NCBI RefSeq assembly: GCF_004348985.1 | Contig: NZ_SMKW01000037.1 | Location: 28,702 to 92,701 of the forward strand | Source: Saccharopolyspora elongata | GTDB taxonomy: Bacteria > Actinomycetota > Actinomycetes > Mycobacteriales > Pseudonocardiaceae | Reading direction: 5' to 3' | DNA length: 64,000 nt | In this document: positions 8,720-17,654 of the stretch, one piece after another | How the letters are laid out: each line of letters opens with the position of its first letter | Position numbering within the stretch: the first letter of the stretch is position 1 | Translations under genes and position numbers: made by a program | The notes under the pieces: model-generated | What the model was told of the DNA's origin: nothing | Database searches by the model: none | The model's input: the letters and a program-made list of their open reading frames with translations, nothing else

Positions 8720-9226
8720 ATGACGGAACCGTCCGATCCGACCGGTGTTCCGCAGCAGCCGGCCGAGCAGCCGGCGGTTCAGCAGCCTGCTGACCAGTCG
8801 GTCCAGCAGCCGATTGCGCAGCAGCCCGTCGACCCGCAGGTTCAGCAGCAGTTCGACCAGCAGGTTCAGCAGCCGGCGGTTCAGCAGCCGGTCCACCACC
8901 CGGTGCCGATGGCGCCGAACCCCTACGCGGCGCAGTTCGGCGTCGCCCCCGTGCCGGTGAACAACAACCTGGGCTGGGCCATCGCCGGAATCCTGGTGTG
9001 CTGGCCCTTCGGGATCCCAGCGCTGATCAAGGCGCTGCAGGTCAACTCGCTCTGGTACCAGGGCCTGCCCGACCACGCGCAGCTCTCGGCCAACGAGGCC
9101 AAGAAGTGGGGCAAGGTCGCCGTCATCGTCGGCGCCAGCCTGCTGGGCCTCTACATCTTGGCGTTCGTGGTCTACTTCGTGATCATGATCGCGCTGTTCG
9201 GCTTCGCCGCCACGCAAGTGGACTGA
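8720..9226 (+). CDS. Second CD225/dispanin-like membrane protein
   Basis: 168 residues, paralogue of the preceding gene. The first 80 residues are Q/P/V-rich (repeats of QQPVDQ type); the rest carries NNNLGWAIAGILVCWPFGIPALIKAL, the same NEAKKWGKVAV loop and a C-terminal helix. The two tails differ in composition while the membrane parts stay close, as expected of tandem duplication with fast-evolving disordered tails. ATG start after GGGGGAACC. It overlaps the next gene (TGATG). Confidence 0.8.
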   Translation: MTEPSDPTGVPQQPAEQPAVQQPADQSVQQPIAQQPVDPQVQQQFDQQVQQPAVQQPVHHPVPMAPNPYAAQFGVAPVPVNNNLGWAIAGILVCWPFGIPALIKALQVNSLWYQGLPDHAQLSANEAKKWGKVAVIVGASLLGLYILAFVVYFVIMIALFGFAATQVD

Positions 9227-9645
9227 TGGTCGCCGCGCGCCTTCGAACGATGGCTCTCCCGGCCGCGACCGCGCTGATCGGCTGCGCGGCGGCCGGGATC
9301 GTGCTCGCCGCCGACCCCACCTCCGACGCCGGATTTCCGCTGCCGCCCTGCCCGGTCAAGTGGCTGACCGGGCTCGACTGCCCCGGCTGCGGCGCGACGC
9401 GGATGTTCTACAGCCTGCTGCACGGTGACGTGCTGGCGGCGCTGCACTTCAACGCGGCGGCGGTCGCGTTCATCCCGTTCTTCCTGTGGACCTGGGGCGC
9501 CTGGGTGCTGGGCCGCTGGCGCGGCCGGCGGATCCCGACCTGGGAGCAGTGGCGCTGGTCCCCGCTGGTGGCGCTGGTCCTGATCGCCGTCTGGTCGGTG
9601 ATCAGGAACCTGCCGTTCCCGCCCTTCGACGCGCTCTACGTCTAG
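9226..9645 (+). CDS. DUF2752 membrane protein
   Basis: 139-residue protein with three hydrophobic segments and the family hallmark PCPVKWLTGLDCPGCGATR at residues 38-57, whose cysteines mark DUF2752. Function unknown. DUF2752 genes often lie next to CD225-like genes in actinobacteria, which fits this overlap with the dispanin gene (TGATG). Its stop codon overlaps the stop of the opposite-strand DUF4190 gene by 4 bp. Confidence 0.85.
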   Translation: MVAARLRTMALPAATALIGCAAAGIVLAADPTSDAGFPLPPCPVKWLTGLDCPGCGATRMFYSLLHGDVLAALHFNAAAVAFIPFFLWTWGAWVLGRWRGRRIPTWEQWRWSPLVALVLIAVWSVIRNLPFPPFDALYV

Positions 9646-9998
9646 TCGTTGAACGAGCTCTCGAGGCCGCTGCCGAGGACACCGGTGGCGGCCAGGATCA
9701 TGAACGTGATGAACAGCAACCAGAGGCCCGGCACGACCCACCCGACGATGATGCCCGTCAGCGCCATGCTGCGGTTGGTGAAGGCCTTCGGGTTCCGGTT
9801 GATCTCGCGCAGCGAGACGTGGCCCAGGATCGCGCCGACCGGTCCGATGAGGATGGCGCCGTAGCAGGTGAAGATCGCGGCCAGCGAGACGCACATCGAG
9901 GCGATCGCCATGCCGTTGTTCCGCGGCATCATCGGATAACCAGGCCCGTACGGCATCGGCGCCTGCGGGTAGGGGTTCTGGTCGTACGGGTAGGTCAT
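9642..9998 (-). CDS. DUF4190 small membrane protein
   Basis: 118 residues: a P/Y/Q-rich N-terminal tail of about 27 residues, then two hydrophobic helices and between them the GAILGHVSLREINRNP motif that defines DUF4190. Together with the two dispanin-like genes and the DUF2752 gene it makes a group of small tail-plus-helices membrane proteins. The ATG at 9998 has AAGGACGTC upstream. Function unknown. Confidence 0.85.
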   Translation of the reverse strand: MTYPYDQNPYPQAPMPYGPGYPMMPRNNGMAIASMCVSLAAIFTCYGAILIGPVGAILGHVSLREINRNPKAFTNRSMALTGIIVGWVVPGLWLLFITFMILAATGVLGSGLESSFND

Positions 9999-10078
9999 GA
10001 CGTCCTTTCGGCGCGGAATGCCCGGTGATTCTTCCGCGTGGCTTCGATGCCGTCGCCCACGGGTGTGATGATGGGTGG

Positions 10079-10876
10079 GTGAGCCTCTACCGCGATACCG
10101 CAGTCGTCCTGCGGGTGCAGAAGCTGGGCGAGGCAGACCGGATCATAACCTTGCTGACCCGGCGCTACGGCAAAGTTCGGGCGGTTGCCAAGGGAGTGCG
10201 CCGCACGACGTCGCGGTTCGGCGCCCGGGTCGAGCCGTTCTGCCACGTCGACGTGCAGCTCTACACCGGACGCACGCTCGACGTGATCACCCAGGTGCAG
10301 ACCGTGGACGCCTTCGGCGCGCACATCATCGACGACTACCAGCGCTACACCGCGGCCTGCGCGGTGCTGGAGACCGTCGACCGGCTGGCCGCGGAGGAGG
10401 GCGAGCCGGTGCTGCGCCTCTACCTGCTGGCCATCGGCGCGCTGCGCGCGCTGGCGGGGCGGGAGCGCGACTCCTCGCAGGTGCTGGACGCCTTCCTGCT
10501 CCGCGCGATGTCCTTCGCGGGATGGGCGCCGGCGCTCACCGAGTGCGCGCGCTGCGGCGAGGCGGGCCCGCATGCCGCCTTCAACGTGCAGGCGGGCGGC
10601 GCGGTGTGCGTCCAGTGCAGGCCTGCCGGTTCGGTGCGGCCATCGGTGCACACGTTGCCGTTGATGGAGTCGCTGCTGCACGGCGACTGGTCTTCCGCCG
10701 AGGCGGCCGCGAATCCGGTCCGCCGGGAGGCCAGCGGCCTCATCGCGGCGCACCTGCAGTGGCACATGGAACGGCAGTTGCGGTCGTTGCCGCTGGTGGA
10801 GCGGACCGTGCCGGAGCTGATCCGGGAGCGGGCCGCCGATGCCGCGCTGGTCGCCGCCGCCGAGGACGGGCGCTGA
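10079..10876 (+). CDS. recO: DNA repair protein RecO
   Basis: Recombination mediator that helps RecR load RecA on gapped DNA and anneals strands. 265 residues: N-terminal OB fold (LYRDTAVVLRVQKLGEADRIITLLT), helical core, and a four-cysteine zinc site CxxC...CxxC (CARCG near residue 160 and CVQC near 178). GTG start at 10079, chosen because the family begins with a short lead into the OB fold; the upstream 18 codons are in frame but unlike RecO. Confidence 0.94.
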   Translation: MSLYRDTAVVLRVQKLGEADRIITLLTRRYGKVRAVAKGVRRTTSRFGARVEPFCHVDVQLYTGRTLDVITQVQTVDAFGAHIIDDYQRYTAACAVLETVDRLAAEEGEPVLRLYLLAIGALRALAGRERDSSQVLDAFLLRAMSFAGWAPALTECARCGEAGPHAAFNVQAGGAVCVQCRPAGSVRPSVHTLPLMESLLHGDWSSAEAAANPVRREASGLIAAHLQWHMERQLRSLPLVERTVPELIRERAADAALVAAAEDGR

Positions 10877-10943
10877 GCCCCTGATCGACCCGGGCGAGGA
10901 CAATGAAATCCTCACGCCCAGCAGTCCTAAGGAGAATCCAGTT

Positions 10944-11774
10944 ATGTTGCGACGCCGTGGGCGGGGCAAGGACGACCCGACCGTGCGGACGCCGGAACCG
11001 CACGCCTCCGGCGAGAAGCCGCCGGCGCTGCCACCGGAGTTCGTGCCCAAGCACGTCGCCATCGTGATGGACGGCAACGGCCGCTGGGCCAACGAGCGCG
11101 GCCTGCCGCGCATCGAGGGGCACAAGCGCGGCGAGGCGGTCGTGCTGGAGCTGGCCCGCGGCGCGATCGAGCTCGGCGTCAAGTGGCTGTCGCTGTACGC
11201 CTTCTCCACCGAGAACTGGAAGCGCAGCCCCGACGAGGTCCGTTTCCTGATGGGGTTCAACCGCGACGTGATCCGGCGCCGCGTCGACGAGCTCGACGGG
11301 ATGGGCGTGCGGGTGCGCTGGGCGGGGCGGAAGCCGCGGCTGTGGCGCAGCGTGGTGAACGAGCTGCAATCCGCGGAGGTCCGCACGCAGAACAACGAGG
11401 TCATGAACCTGACCATGTGCGTCAACTACGGCGGCCGGGCCGAGATCGGCGACGCCGCGCGCGAGATCGCGCGGCTGGTGGCGGCCGGGAAGATCAACCC
11501 GGACCGGGTGGACGAGCGCACCATCGCCCGCTACCTGTACCAGCCGGACATGCCGGACGTGGACCTGTTCATCCGGCCTTCCGGCGAGCAGCGGACCTCG
11601 AACTTCATGCTCTGGCAGTCCGCCTACGCGGAACTCGTCTTCCAGGACACCCTGTTCCCCGACGTGGATCGCCGGCACCTGTGGCGCGCGTGCGAGCAGT
11701 ACGCGCGCCGGGACCGGCGGTTCGGCGGGGCCATCGATCGGGCGGCGGCCGAAACCGCCCAGGAGGGCAATTGA
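10944..11774 (+). CDS. uppS: Isoprenyl (cis-prenyl) diphosphate synthase UppS
   Basis: Cis-prenyltransferase making the long-chain polyprenyl diphosphate used as cell-wall lipid carrier. 276 residues with the catalytic VAIVMDGNGRWA (Asp in DGNGR), the SLYAFSTENWKR block, and C-terminal LFIRPSGEQRTSNFMLWQ. ATG 10944 follows AAGGAGAATCC, a strong ribosome site. A 38-residue charged N-terminal extension precedes the catalytic domain, as in many actinobacterial decaprenyl diphosphate synthases. Confidence 0.95.
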   Translation: MLRRRGRGKDDPTVRTPEPHASGEKPPALPPEFVPKHVAIVMDGNGRWANERGLPRIEGHKRGEAVVLELARGAIELGVKWLSLYAFSTENWKRSPDEVRFLMGFNRDVIRRRVDELDGMGVRVRWAGRKPRLWRSVVNELQSAEVRTQNNEVMNLTMCVNYGGRAEIGDAAREIARLVAAGKINPDRVDERTIARYLYQPDMPDVDLFIRPSGEQRTSNFMLWQSAYAELVFQDTLFPDVDRRHLWRACEQYARRDRRFGGAIDRAAAETAQEGN

Positions 11775-12202
11775 TGACCCAGGAGGCCGCAGCCACCGCG
11801 CGGTTGCTGACCGCGGCGAAGGAAGCGTTGGAGAACTACCACGATGTGCACGTCGACGACGACGGCGCACTCACGTTCCGGCACGCCGATGTCCCGTGCG
11901 CGGTGCAGGCGATGCAGCTCGCGGACGGGCTGACGGTGCTGAGCCTGACCTGCGTGGTCGCCTGGGACCTGCCGCCGACCGACGAGCTCGCGCAGTCGGT
12001 CGCCGAGCGCGCGGGGCAGGGCCTGTTCGGCACGCTCGGGGTGGTCCGCACCGAGCGCGGCATGGACGTGACCTTGCGCTACGCGTTCCCGGCGGAGGGG
12101 ATGGCGGCGGCGCCGCTGGGCACCCTGCTGATGCTGGTGGTGGCGACGGCGTCCCAGCTGCGCACCGAACTCCTCGCCGAGCCCGAGGGCACCACCAACT
12201 AG
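11774..12202 (+). CDS. Conserved hypothetical protein, positional match to Rv2360c
   Basis: 142-residue protein starting in TGATG overlap with uppS, so coupled to it. It is acidic, alpha/beta, with a single compact domain (VHVDDDGALTFRHADVPC ... VVAWDLPPTDELA), reminiscent of YbjN/T3SS-chaperone-like folds seen in actinobacterial small proteins. Its length and place after uppS equal the mycobacterial gene order. No catalytic motif is visible; function unknown. Confidence 0.7.
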   Translation: MTQEAAATARLLTAAKEALENYHDVHVDDDGALTFRHADVPCAVQAMQLADGLTVLSLTCVVAWDLPPTDELAQSVAERAGQGLFGTLGVVRTERGMDVTLRYAFPAEGMAAAPLGTLLMLVVATASQLRTELLAEPEGTTN

Positions 12203-12221
12203 CTACGCCCGACCGGGGGTT

Positions 12222-12275
12222 GGACCGCAATTTCAATGGAAATCGGACCTTCGATTTCCATTGAAATTGCGGTCC
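12222..12275. terminator. Perfect 24-bp stem hairpin after the recO-uppS operon
   Basis: Left arm 12222-12245, loop GACCTT 12246-12251, right arm 12252-12275, all 24 base pairs matched. It begins 20 bp after the stop of the uppS-linked gene, so it most likely ends that transcript. The inner 19 bp and the loop are the same as in the hairpin at 7034-7079, which shows it is a repeated element and not a chance terminator. Confidence 0.75.
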
Positions 12276-12398
12276 GTCACGGGACCGGGGGATGCGTCGG
12301 TGTGTCGGTCTGGACTTGCGGCCCGGTGGCCGGTGCCCTGCTTGAGCAGGGATGACGGGTTCGGGGCGAGTGGGCGTGGGCGTGGATTCACCCCCTAG

Positions 12399-12413
12399 TG
12401 CGAACGATTATCA
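12399..12413 (+). promoter_or_regulatory. Candidate Zur operator upstream of the permease pair
   Basis: TGCGAACGATTATCA matches 11 of 15 positions of the actinobacterial Zur box pattern TGAAAATGATTTTCA, with an intact right half. It lies 23 bp before the GTG of the permease gene and zur itself is encoded 1.8 kb downstream. The match is by eye and the left half is weak. Confidence 0.4.
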
Positions 12414-12436
12414 GTTCGAACTGGCACGATGACCCG

Positions 12437-13441
12437 GTGACCGAGATCGCCGACCCGCCGCGCGCGCGGCGCCCCGTCATCACCTCGTTGGAGGTGCTCT
12501 GCGGCCTGCTGGTCGTGGCAGCGGTGTTCCAGGGGCAGCTGAGCGCGCTGCTGGACGTCCCCGCGCTGCGCACCGGCTCGACGGTGTTCGTCGCCGTCTG
12601 CGTCCAGGCCATGCCGTTCCTGGTGCTCGGCGTGCTGGTCAGCGGTCTCATCGCGGCGTTCGTCCCGCCGGGAGCGCTGCGCCGCTGGCTGCCCGCCAGC
12701 CCCGCCGCCGCGGTGCCGGTAGCCGGTGTCGCCGGGATTGCGCTGCCCGGCTGCGAGTGCGCCTCGGTGCCGGTGGCGCGGCGGCTGATGCAGCAGGGCG
12801 TCGCGCCGGCCGCGGCGCTCGCGTTCCTGCTGGCCGCGCCGGCGGTGAACCCGATCGTCCTGGTGTCCACCGTGGTCGCGTTCCCGGACGAGCCGCTGAT
12901 GGTGCTGGCCAGGTTCCTCGGTTCGCTGCTGACGGCGTGCGTGATGGGCTGGCTCTGGGCCCGGCTGGGCAAGGCGGAATGGCTCGCCGAGCGTGCGCTG
13001 CACCGGGTCGAGGCGCACCGCGGTTCCGGCAGCCGGTGGGTGGTCTTCGCCGAGTCGGCCCGGCACGACCTGGTCGAGGCGGGCGGATTCCTGGTGCTCG
13101 GCGGCCTGACGTCGGCGGTGTTCAACGTCGTCGTGCCCGCGTCCTGGCTGGAGTCGCTCGGCGGCCAGCTGGTGCTGGGCGTGCTGGTGATGGCGGTGCT
13201 CGCGGTGGTCCTCGCGCTGTGCAGCGAGGCCGACGCCTTCGTGGTCGCGTCGATGCCCGGCCTGCCGCTGATCCCGAAGCTGGTGTTCCTCGTCGTCGGC
13301 CCGGCCGTCGACCTCAAGCTGATCGCGCTGCAGTCCGGCGCCTTCGGCCGCCGTTTCGCCGCCCGGTTCGCGCCCGCCACGTTCGTGGTGGCGATCGGCT
13401 GCGCGGTCGGTGTCGGCGCCCTGCTGCTGGGAGGTTCGTGA
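12437..13441 (+). CDS. Predicted permease, UPF0718/DUF318 family
   Basis: 334-residue polytopic membrane protein, about eight hydrophobic helices, with the family motif GIALPGCECASVPVARRL (conserved PxCxC cysteines) and the later LCSEADAFVVAS block, typical of UPF0718 permeases. Substrate not established. GTG 12437 is chosen over upstream GTG 12398 because the latter would place the candidate Zur box inside the coding region. Overlaps the next gene by 1 bp (GTGATG), forming the usual two-gene unit. Confidence 0.85.
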   Translation: MTEIADPPRARRPVITSLEVLCGLLVVAAVFQGQLSALLDVPALRTGSTVFVAVCVQAMPFLVLGVLVSGLIAAFVPPGALRRWLPASPAAAVPVAGVAGIALPGCECASVPVARRLMQQGVAPAAALAFLLAAPAVNPIVLVSTVVAFPDEPLMVLARFLGSLLTACVMGWLWARLGKAEWLAERALHRVEAHRGSGSRWVVFAESARHDLVEAGGFLVLGGLTSAVFNVVVPASWLESLGGQLVLGVLVMAVLAVVLALCSEADAFVVASMPGLPLIPKLVFLVVGPAVDLKLIALQSGAFGRRFAARFAPATFVVAIGCAVGVGALLLGGS

Positions 13442-14139
13442 TGCGCCGGGAAACCCAGAACCTGCTGTTGCTGCTGCTGGGCGGCGCGCTGCTCAAGATA
13501 GCGCTGGGCGGCAGCTACCTCCGCTACGTCAAGCCCGCGCTGTTCCCGTGGCTGGTGGTCGCCGGGGCGGTCATGATCGGGCTGTCGATCTTCGCGATCG
13601 TCCGCGACATCCGGGCCGGCGGGGCCGGGCAGCACGAGCACAATTCGCGCAGCCCGTGGATGCTCCTGCTGCCGGTGTTCGCGATCTTCCTGATCGCGCC
13701 GCCGGCCCTCGGCTCGGACTCCGTGACCCGTGACCGGATGGCGGCGCCGGCGGCCCCGAGGGAATCCCTGTTCCCGGACCTGCCGCCCGAGCAGGCGCCG
13801 CTGCTGGGCGTGTCGGAGTTCGTCACCCGCGCCATCTGGGACGGAAGCGGCGCCCTCAACGGCCGGGCGGTGCGCCTGCAGGGCTTCGTCGTGCACCTGA
13901 CGCCGGGGACGACGCAGCTCGCCAGGATGCGGATCAGCTGCTGCGCGGCGGACGCGGCGCCGGTGAAGGTCGAGCTCGCGGCCCCGCCGCAGGCGGCGGA
14001 GCTCCCGGCGGACACGTGGATCGAGGTGACCGGCAGGTTGCGGCCGGGCTCGGCCACCGAAGCCAACGACTACGTCCCGACGCTGGACACGATCCTGATC
14101 CGCCCGATCCCGGCCCCGCAGGACACCTACGAGTACTGA
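13441..14139 (+). CDS. TIGR03943-type permease subunit
   Basis: 232 residues: two N-terminal hydrophobic helices with YLRYVKPALFPWLVVAG, a His/Ser linker (GQHEHNSRSP), a further helix, then an extracellular or cytosolic beta domain with RLQGFVVHL, RISCCAADAAPVKV and WIEVTGRL. These are the features of TIGR03943 proteins, which are partnered with UPF0718 permeases. The pair is convergent with zur, and a metal-related role is a guess from context. Confidence 0.85.
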   Translation: MRRETQNLLLLLLGGALLKIALGGSYLRYVKPALFPWLVVAGAVMIGLSIFAIVRDIRAGGAGQHEHNSRSPWMLLLPVFAIFLIAPPALGSDSVTRDRMAAPAAPRESLFPDLPPEQAPLLGVSEFVTRAIWDGSGALNGRAVRLQGFVVHLTPGTTQLARMRISCCAADAAPVKVELAAPPQAAELPADTWIEVTGRLRPGSATEANDYVPTLDTILIRPIPAPQDTYEY

Positions 14140-14176
14140 CCGGATCACACGACCTGGTCACGTCCGCTGGCCGGGC

Positions 14177-14220
14177 GGCGCCTCCGAGGTTCCGCCACCC
14201 GCACCGTTACGCAAACCGAG
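14177..14220. repeat. Dispersed intergenic repeat, copy 1
   Basis: GGCGCCTCCGAGGTTCCGCC and the following 24 bases match 20776-20817 at 36 of 42 positions with one 2-nt gap. Both copies lie between convergent gene ends; the second is the right part of the MITE-like element at 20575-20852. Confidence 0.55.
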
Positions 14221-14223
14221 CCT

Positions 14224-14238
14224 GGAAAATGGTTTTCA
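14224..14238. promoter_or_regulatory. Zur-box-like sequence at the 3' end of zur
   Basis: GGAAAATGGTTTTCA agrees with 13 of 15 bases of the Zur box pattern TGAAAATGATTTTCA and overlaps the zur stop codon (14236-14238). The match is better than the promoter site at 12399, but the location between convergent genes has no obvious promoter, so it may be coincidence, a decoy site, or part of a terminator. Confidence 0.3.
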
Positions 14239-14661
14239 GAGGCCGCGGGCGGTGCAGTCGGGGCAGGTGCCGATGATCTCGACCGTGTGGCTGACGTCGG
14301 AGAAGCCGTGCTCCTGGCCGATCCGCTCGGCCCAGTTCTCCACCGGCGGGTCGGCCACCTCCACGGTCCGCCCGCAGTGCCGGCACACCAGGTGATGGTG
14401 GTGGTGGCTGGAGCAACGCCGGTAGACCGCCTCGCCGGACGGCGTGCGCAGCACGTCGACCTCGCCCGCGTCGGCCAGGGTTTGCAGCGTGCGGTAGACC
14501 GTGGTCAGGCCGATGCCCTCGCCCTGCCGCCGCAGCTCCTCGTGCAGTTCCTGGGCGGAGCGGAAGTCGTCGACCTGGTCCAGCAGGTTCGAAACCGCCG
14601 CTCGCTGCTTGGTGGCCCGCAGTCCCGGTACGCCGACCGTGGGACCCTCGCCGGTGGTCAC
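14236..14661 (-). CDS. zur: Zinc uptake regulator Zur (FurB)
   Basis: Fur-family repressor that senses zinc and shuts off zinc uptake and zinc-free ribosomal protein genes. 141 residues: N-terminal winged helix (LRATKQRAAVSNLLDQVDDF ... GIGLTTVYRTLQTLADAGEVD), dimer domain with SSHHHHHLVCRHCGRTVEV and the second CxxC in GTCPDC, giving the structural zinc site. Position between an ArsR gene and glyS matches furB in mycobacteria. GTG 14661 has AGGAGACGGAGACAGC upstream and overlaps the ArsR gene by 4 bp. Confidence 0.93.
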   Translation of the reverse strand: MTTGEGPTVGVPGLRATKQRAAVSNLLDQVDDFRSAQELHEELRRQGEGIGLTTVYRTLQTLADAGEVDVLRTPSGEAVYRRCSSHHHHHLVCRHCGRTVEVADPPVENWAERIGQEHGFSDVSHTVEIIGTCPDCTARGL

Positions 14662-15122
14662 GCTGTCTCCGTCTCCTGTCGGGAGTTGGGTGCGATGGAA
14701 CGTGGTGCCGAACCGCGCGACCGCACGCCGGAGATCTCCTCCGCGTGCGCGGCGGCGTCCACCACGATGTGCGCCAGGTGTTCGTCCACGAGGCGGTAGA
14801 CGACCTCGCGGCCGTGCCGCTCGCCGTGCACGACCCCGGCGGACTTCAGCACCCGGAGGTGCTGGCTGATCAGCGGCTGGGCGACGCCGAGCGCGTCGAC
14901 CAGCTCGTGCACGCAGCGTTCCGACTCCCGCAGCTGCAGGACGATCGCGATGCGCACCGGGGCGGCCAGCGCCCGCAACAGCTCGCCGGCCTCGACCAGG
15001 ATCCGCTGGTCCCGCATCGGGACCGGGTGCGCGTCCCGCTCCGGGGAGTGCACGTGGTCGTCGAGGCCGTCCAAGCCCGCGGTCGACCGGGTCGGCTCGG
15101 ATTGCGGGCTGACGGCGGGCAT
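14658..15122 (-). CDS. ArsR/SmtB-family metal-responsive repressor
   Basis: 154-residue winged-helix repressor, the SmtB counterpart upstream of zur in mycobacteria, where it represses the operon in absence of zinc. The helix-turn-helix is ALGVAQPLISQHLRVLKSAGVV; the alpha-3/beta region carries ERCVHELVDAL. A 40-residue N-terminal part contains DDHVHSPERDAHPVP, with histidines and acidic residues that could add to metal sensing. The C-terminal VDEHLAHIVVDAAAHAEE holds D..H..H..E of the alpha-5 zinc site. ATG 15122 has GGAAAGGAAGCG. Confidence 0.9.
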   Translation of the reverse strand: MPAVSPQSEPTRSTAGLDGLDDHVHSPERDAHPVPMRDQRILVEAGELLRALAAPVRIAIVLQLRESERCVHELVDALGVAQPLISQHLRVLKSAGVVHGERHGREVVYRLVDEHLAHIVVDAAAHAEEISGVRSRGSAPRSIAPNSRQETETA

Positions 15123-15181
15123 CGCTTCCTTTCCGGCGAGGCCTCCACACGGCGTCGCCTGCCTGCGGTGGCGTCGGTCGG

Positions 15182-15206
15182 GCAGGCCACTCGAACGGTG
15201 GCCTGC
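15182..15206. promoter_or_regulatory. Hyphenated palindrome in the arsR-zur / glyS divergent region
   Basis: GCAGGCCAC (15182-15190) and GTGGCCTGC (15198-15206) are exact reverse complements around a 7-nt centre. It is 60 bp upstream of the ArsR start, in the expected place for an autoregulatory operator, though its GC-rich sequence is unlike the AT-rich SmtB sites known from cyanobacteria. Confidence 0.35.
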
Positions 15207-15377
15207 GCGCGGGGACGCTTCGCGCCCTCCATCCTACGGGTATGCCCGGCCTGACCTGTCACATCAATACCGCGCGCCCCGCCGGCGCCACCGCGTCGCC
15301 CGGGTGGCCAGCCCGGGCGAACGTCACCCGGTCCGGGATCGGTACGCTGGGAAACTCCAGCCCGACCAGCTGGTTCG

Positions 15378-16793
<1,416 letters not shown>

Positions 16794-16802
16794 TCCGGGC
16801 TC

Positions 16803-16834
16803 GGGCCGGTGGTGTTCTCGGACACCACCGGCCC
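16803..16834 (+). terminator. Intrinsic terminator of glyS
   Basis: A 13-bp perfect stem (GGGCCGGTGGTGT and its complement) with a 6-nt loop is followed by GTTCTTT, 9 bp after the glyS stop. This is a textbook intrinsic terminator. Confidence 0.8.
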
Positions 16835-16918
16835 GTTCTTTCCGAAAGTGGTTGGGCCGGTTGGTTTTCCCGCGCCCGGCCTGTCCCGGCGGACCCGAAG
16901 ATCTGCGAGGATGCCAAC

Positions 16919-17575
16919 GTGAGCCCCCATCGAGCCGCCCACCGGCGCCGACCCGCAGGCCGGGTGTTCGGGCGCGTCCTGGTCGGCGCCTTGCTGGTGG
17001 CGCTGCTGGTGATCGGCGGCACCGCGTTCCGGGTGTGGCAGGTGGCTCGCGCCGACGACCGACGGCCGGTGGACATCGTGATCGTGCTCGGCGCCGCCCA
17101 GTACCACGGCAAGCCCTCGGACGTGCTCGCCGCGCGGCTCGAACAGGCCTTGGAGCTCCACCAGGACGGCCTGACCAAGTACATCGTCACGGTCGGCGGC
17201 CGGCTGCCCGGCGACGCCTTCACCGAGGCGCAGGCCGGCAAGAAGTGGCTGACCGAGAACGGGGTGCCCGCCGAGAAGATCGTCGACGTCGACGTCGGCA
17301 GCGACACGCTGGGCAGCCTGCAGGCGGTCGCCGACATCTCCCAGCAGCGGGGTTGGACGAGCGCCCTCATCGTGAGCGACCCCTGGCACTCGCTGCGGGC
17401 GCGGACGATGGCCAGCGACTTCGGGCTCGACGCGTGGGCGTCACCGGCCCGGTCCGGGCCCGTGGTGCAGACCCGCGAGGTCCAGTTCAAGTACATCGTC
17501 CGGGAAACCGGCGCGTTGCTGTACTACCGGCTCACGCACGCACCGGCGGAGATCGCCGGCGACGGCCTGGGCTGA
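16919..17575 (+). CDS. YdcF/SanA-like DUF218 membrane-anchored protein
   Basis: 218 residues. After a basic N-terminus (HRAAHRRRPAGR) comes one transmembrane helix (LVGALLVALLVIGGTAFRV, about 22-40), then the DUF218 Rossmann-like domain outside the membrane: VDIVIVLGAAQYHGKPSDVLAARLEQAL, VTVGGRLPGDAFTEAQAGK, and VSDPWHSLRARTMA. SanA/YdcF proteins are linked to envelope integrity and vancomycin tolerance; biochemical role unproven. GTG 16919. Confidence 0.85.
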   Translation: MSPHRAAHRRRPAGRVFGRVLVGALLVALLVIGGTAFRVWQVARADDRRPVDIVIVLGAAQYHGKPSDVLAARLEQALELHQDGLTKYIVTVGGRLPGDAFTEAQAGKKWLTENGVPAEKIVDVDVGSDTLGSLQAVADISQQRGWTSALIVSDPWHSLRARTMASDFGLDAWASPARSGPVVQTREVQFKYIVRETGALLYYRLTHAPAEIAGDGLG

Positions 17576-17654
17576 TTGACCCGGGTGGGTCGACGCCGCG
17601 GCACCGCCGCCGGAATGCGGTGGTCCGTCGGGTTCGCACCGTAATCTGAGCGGG

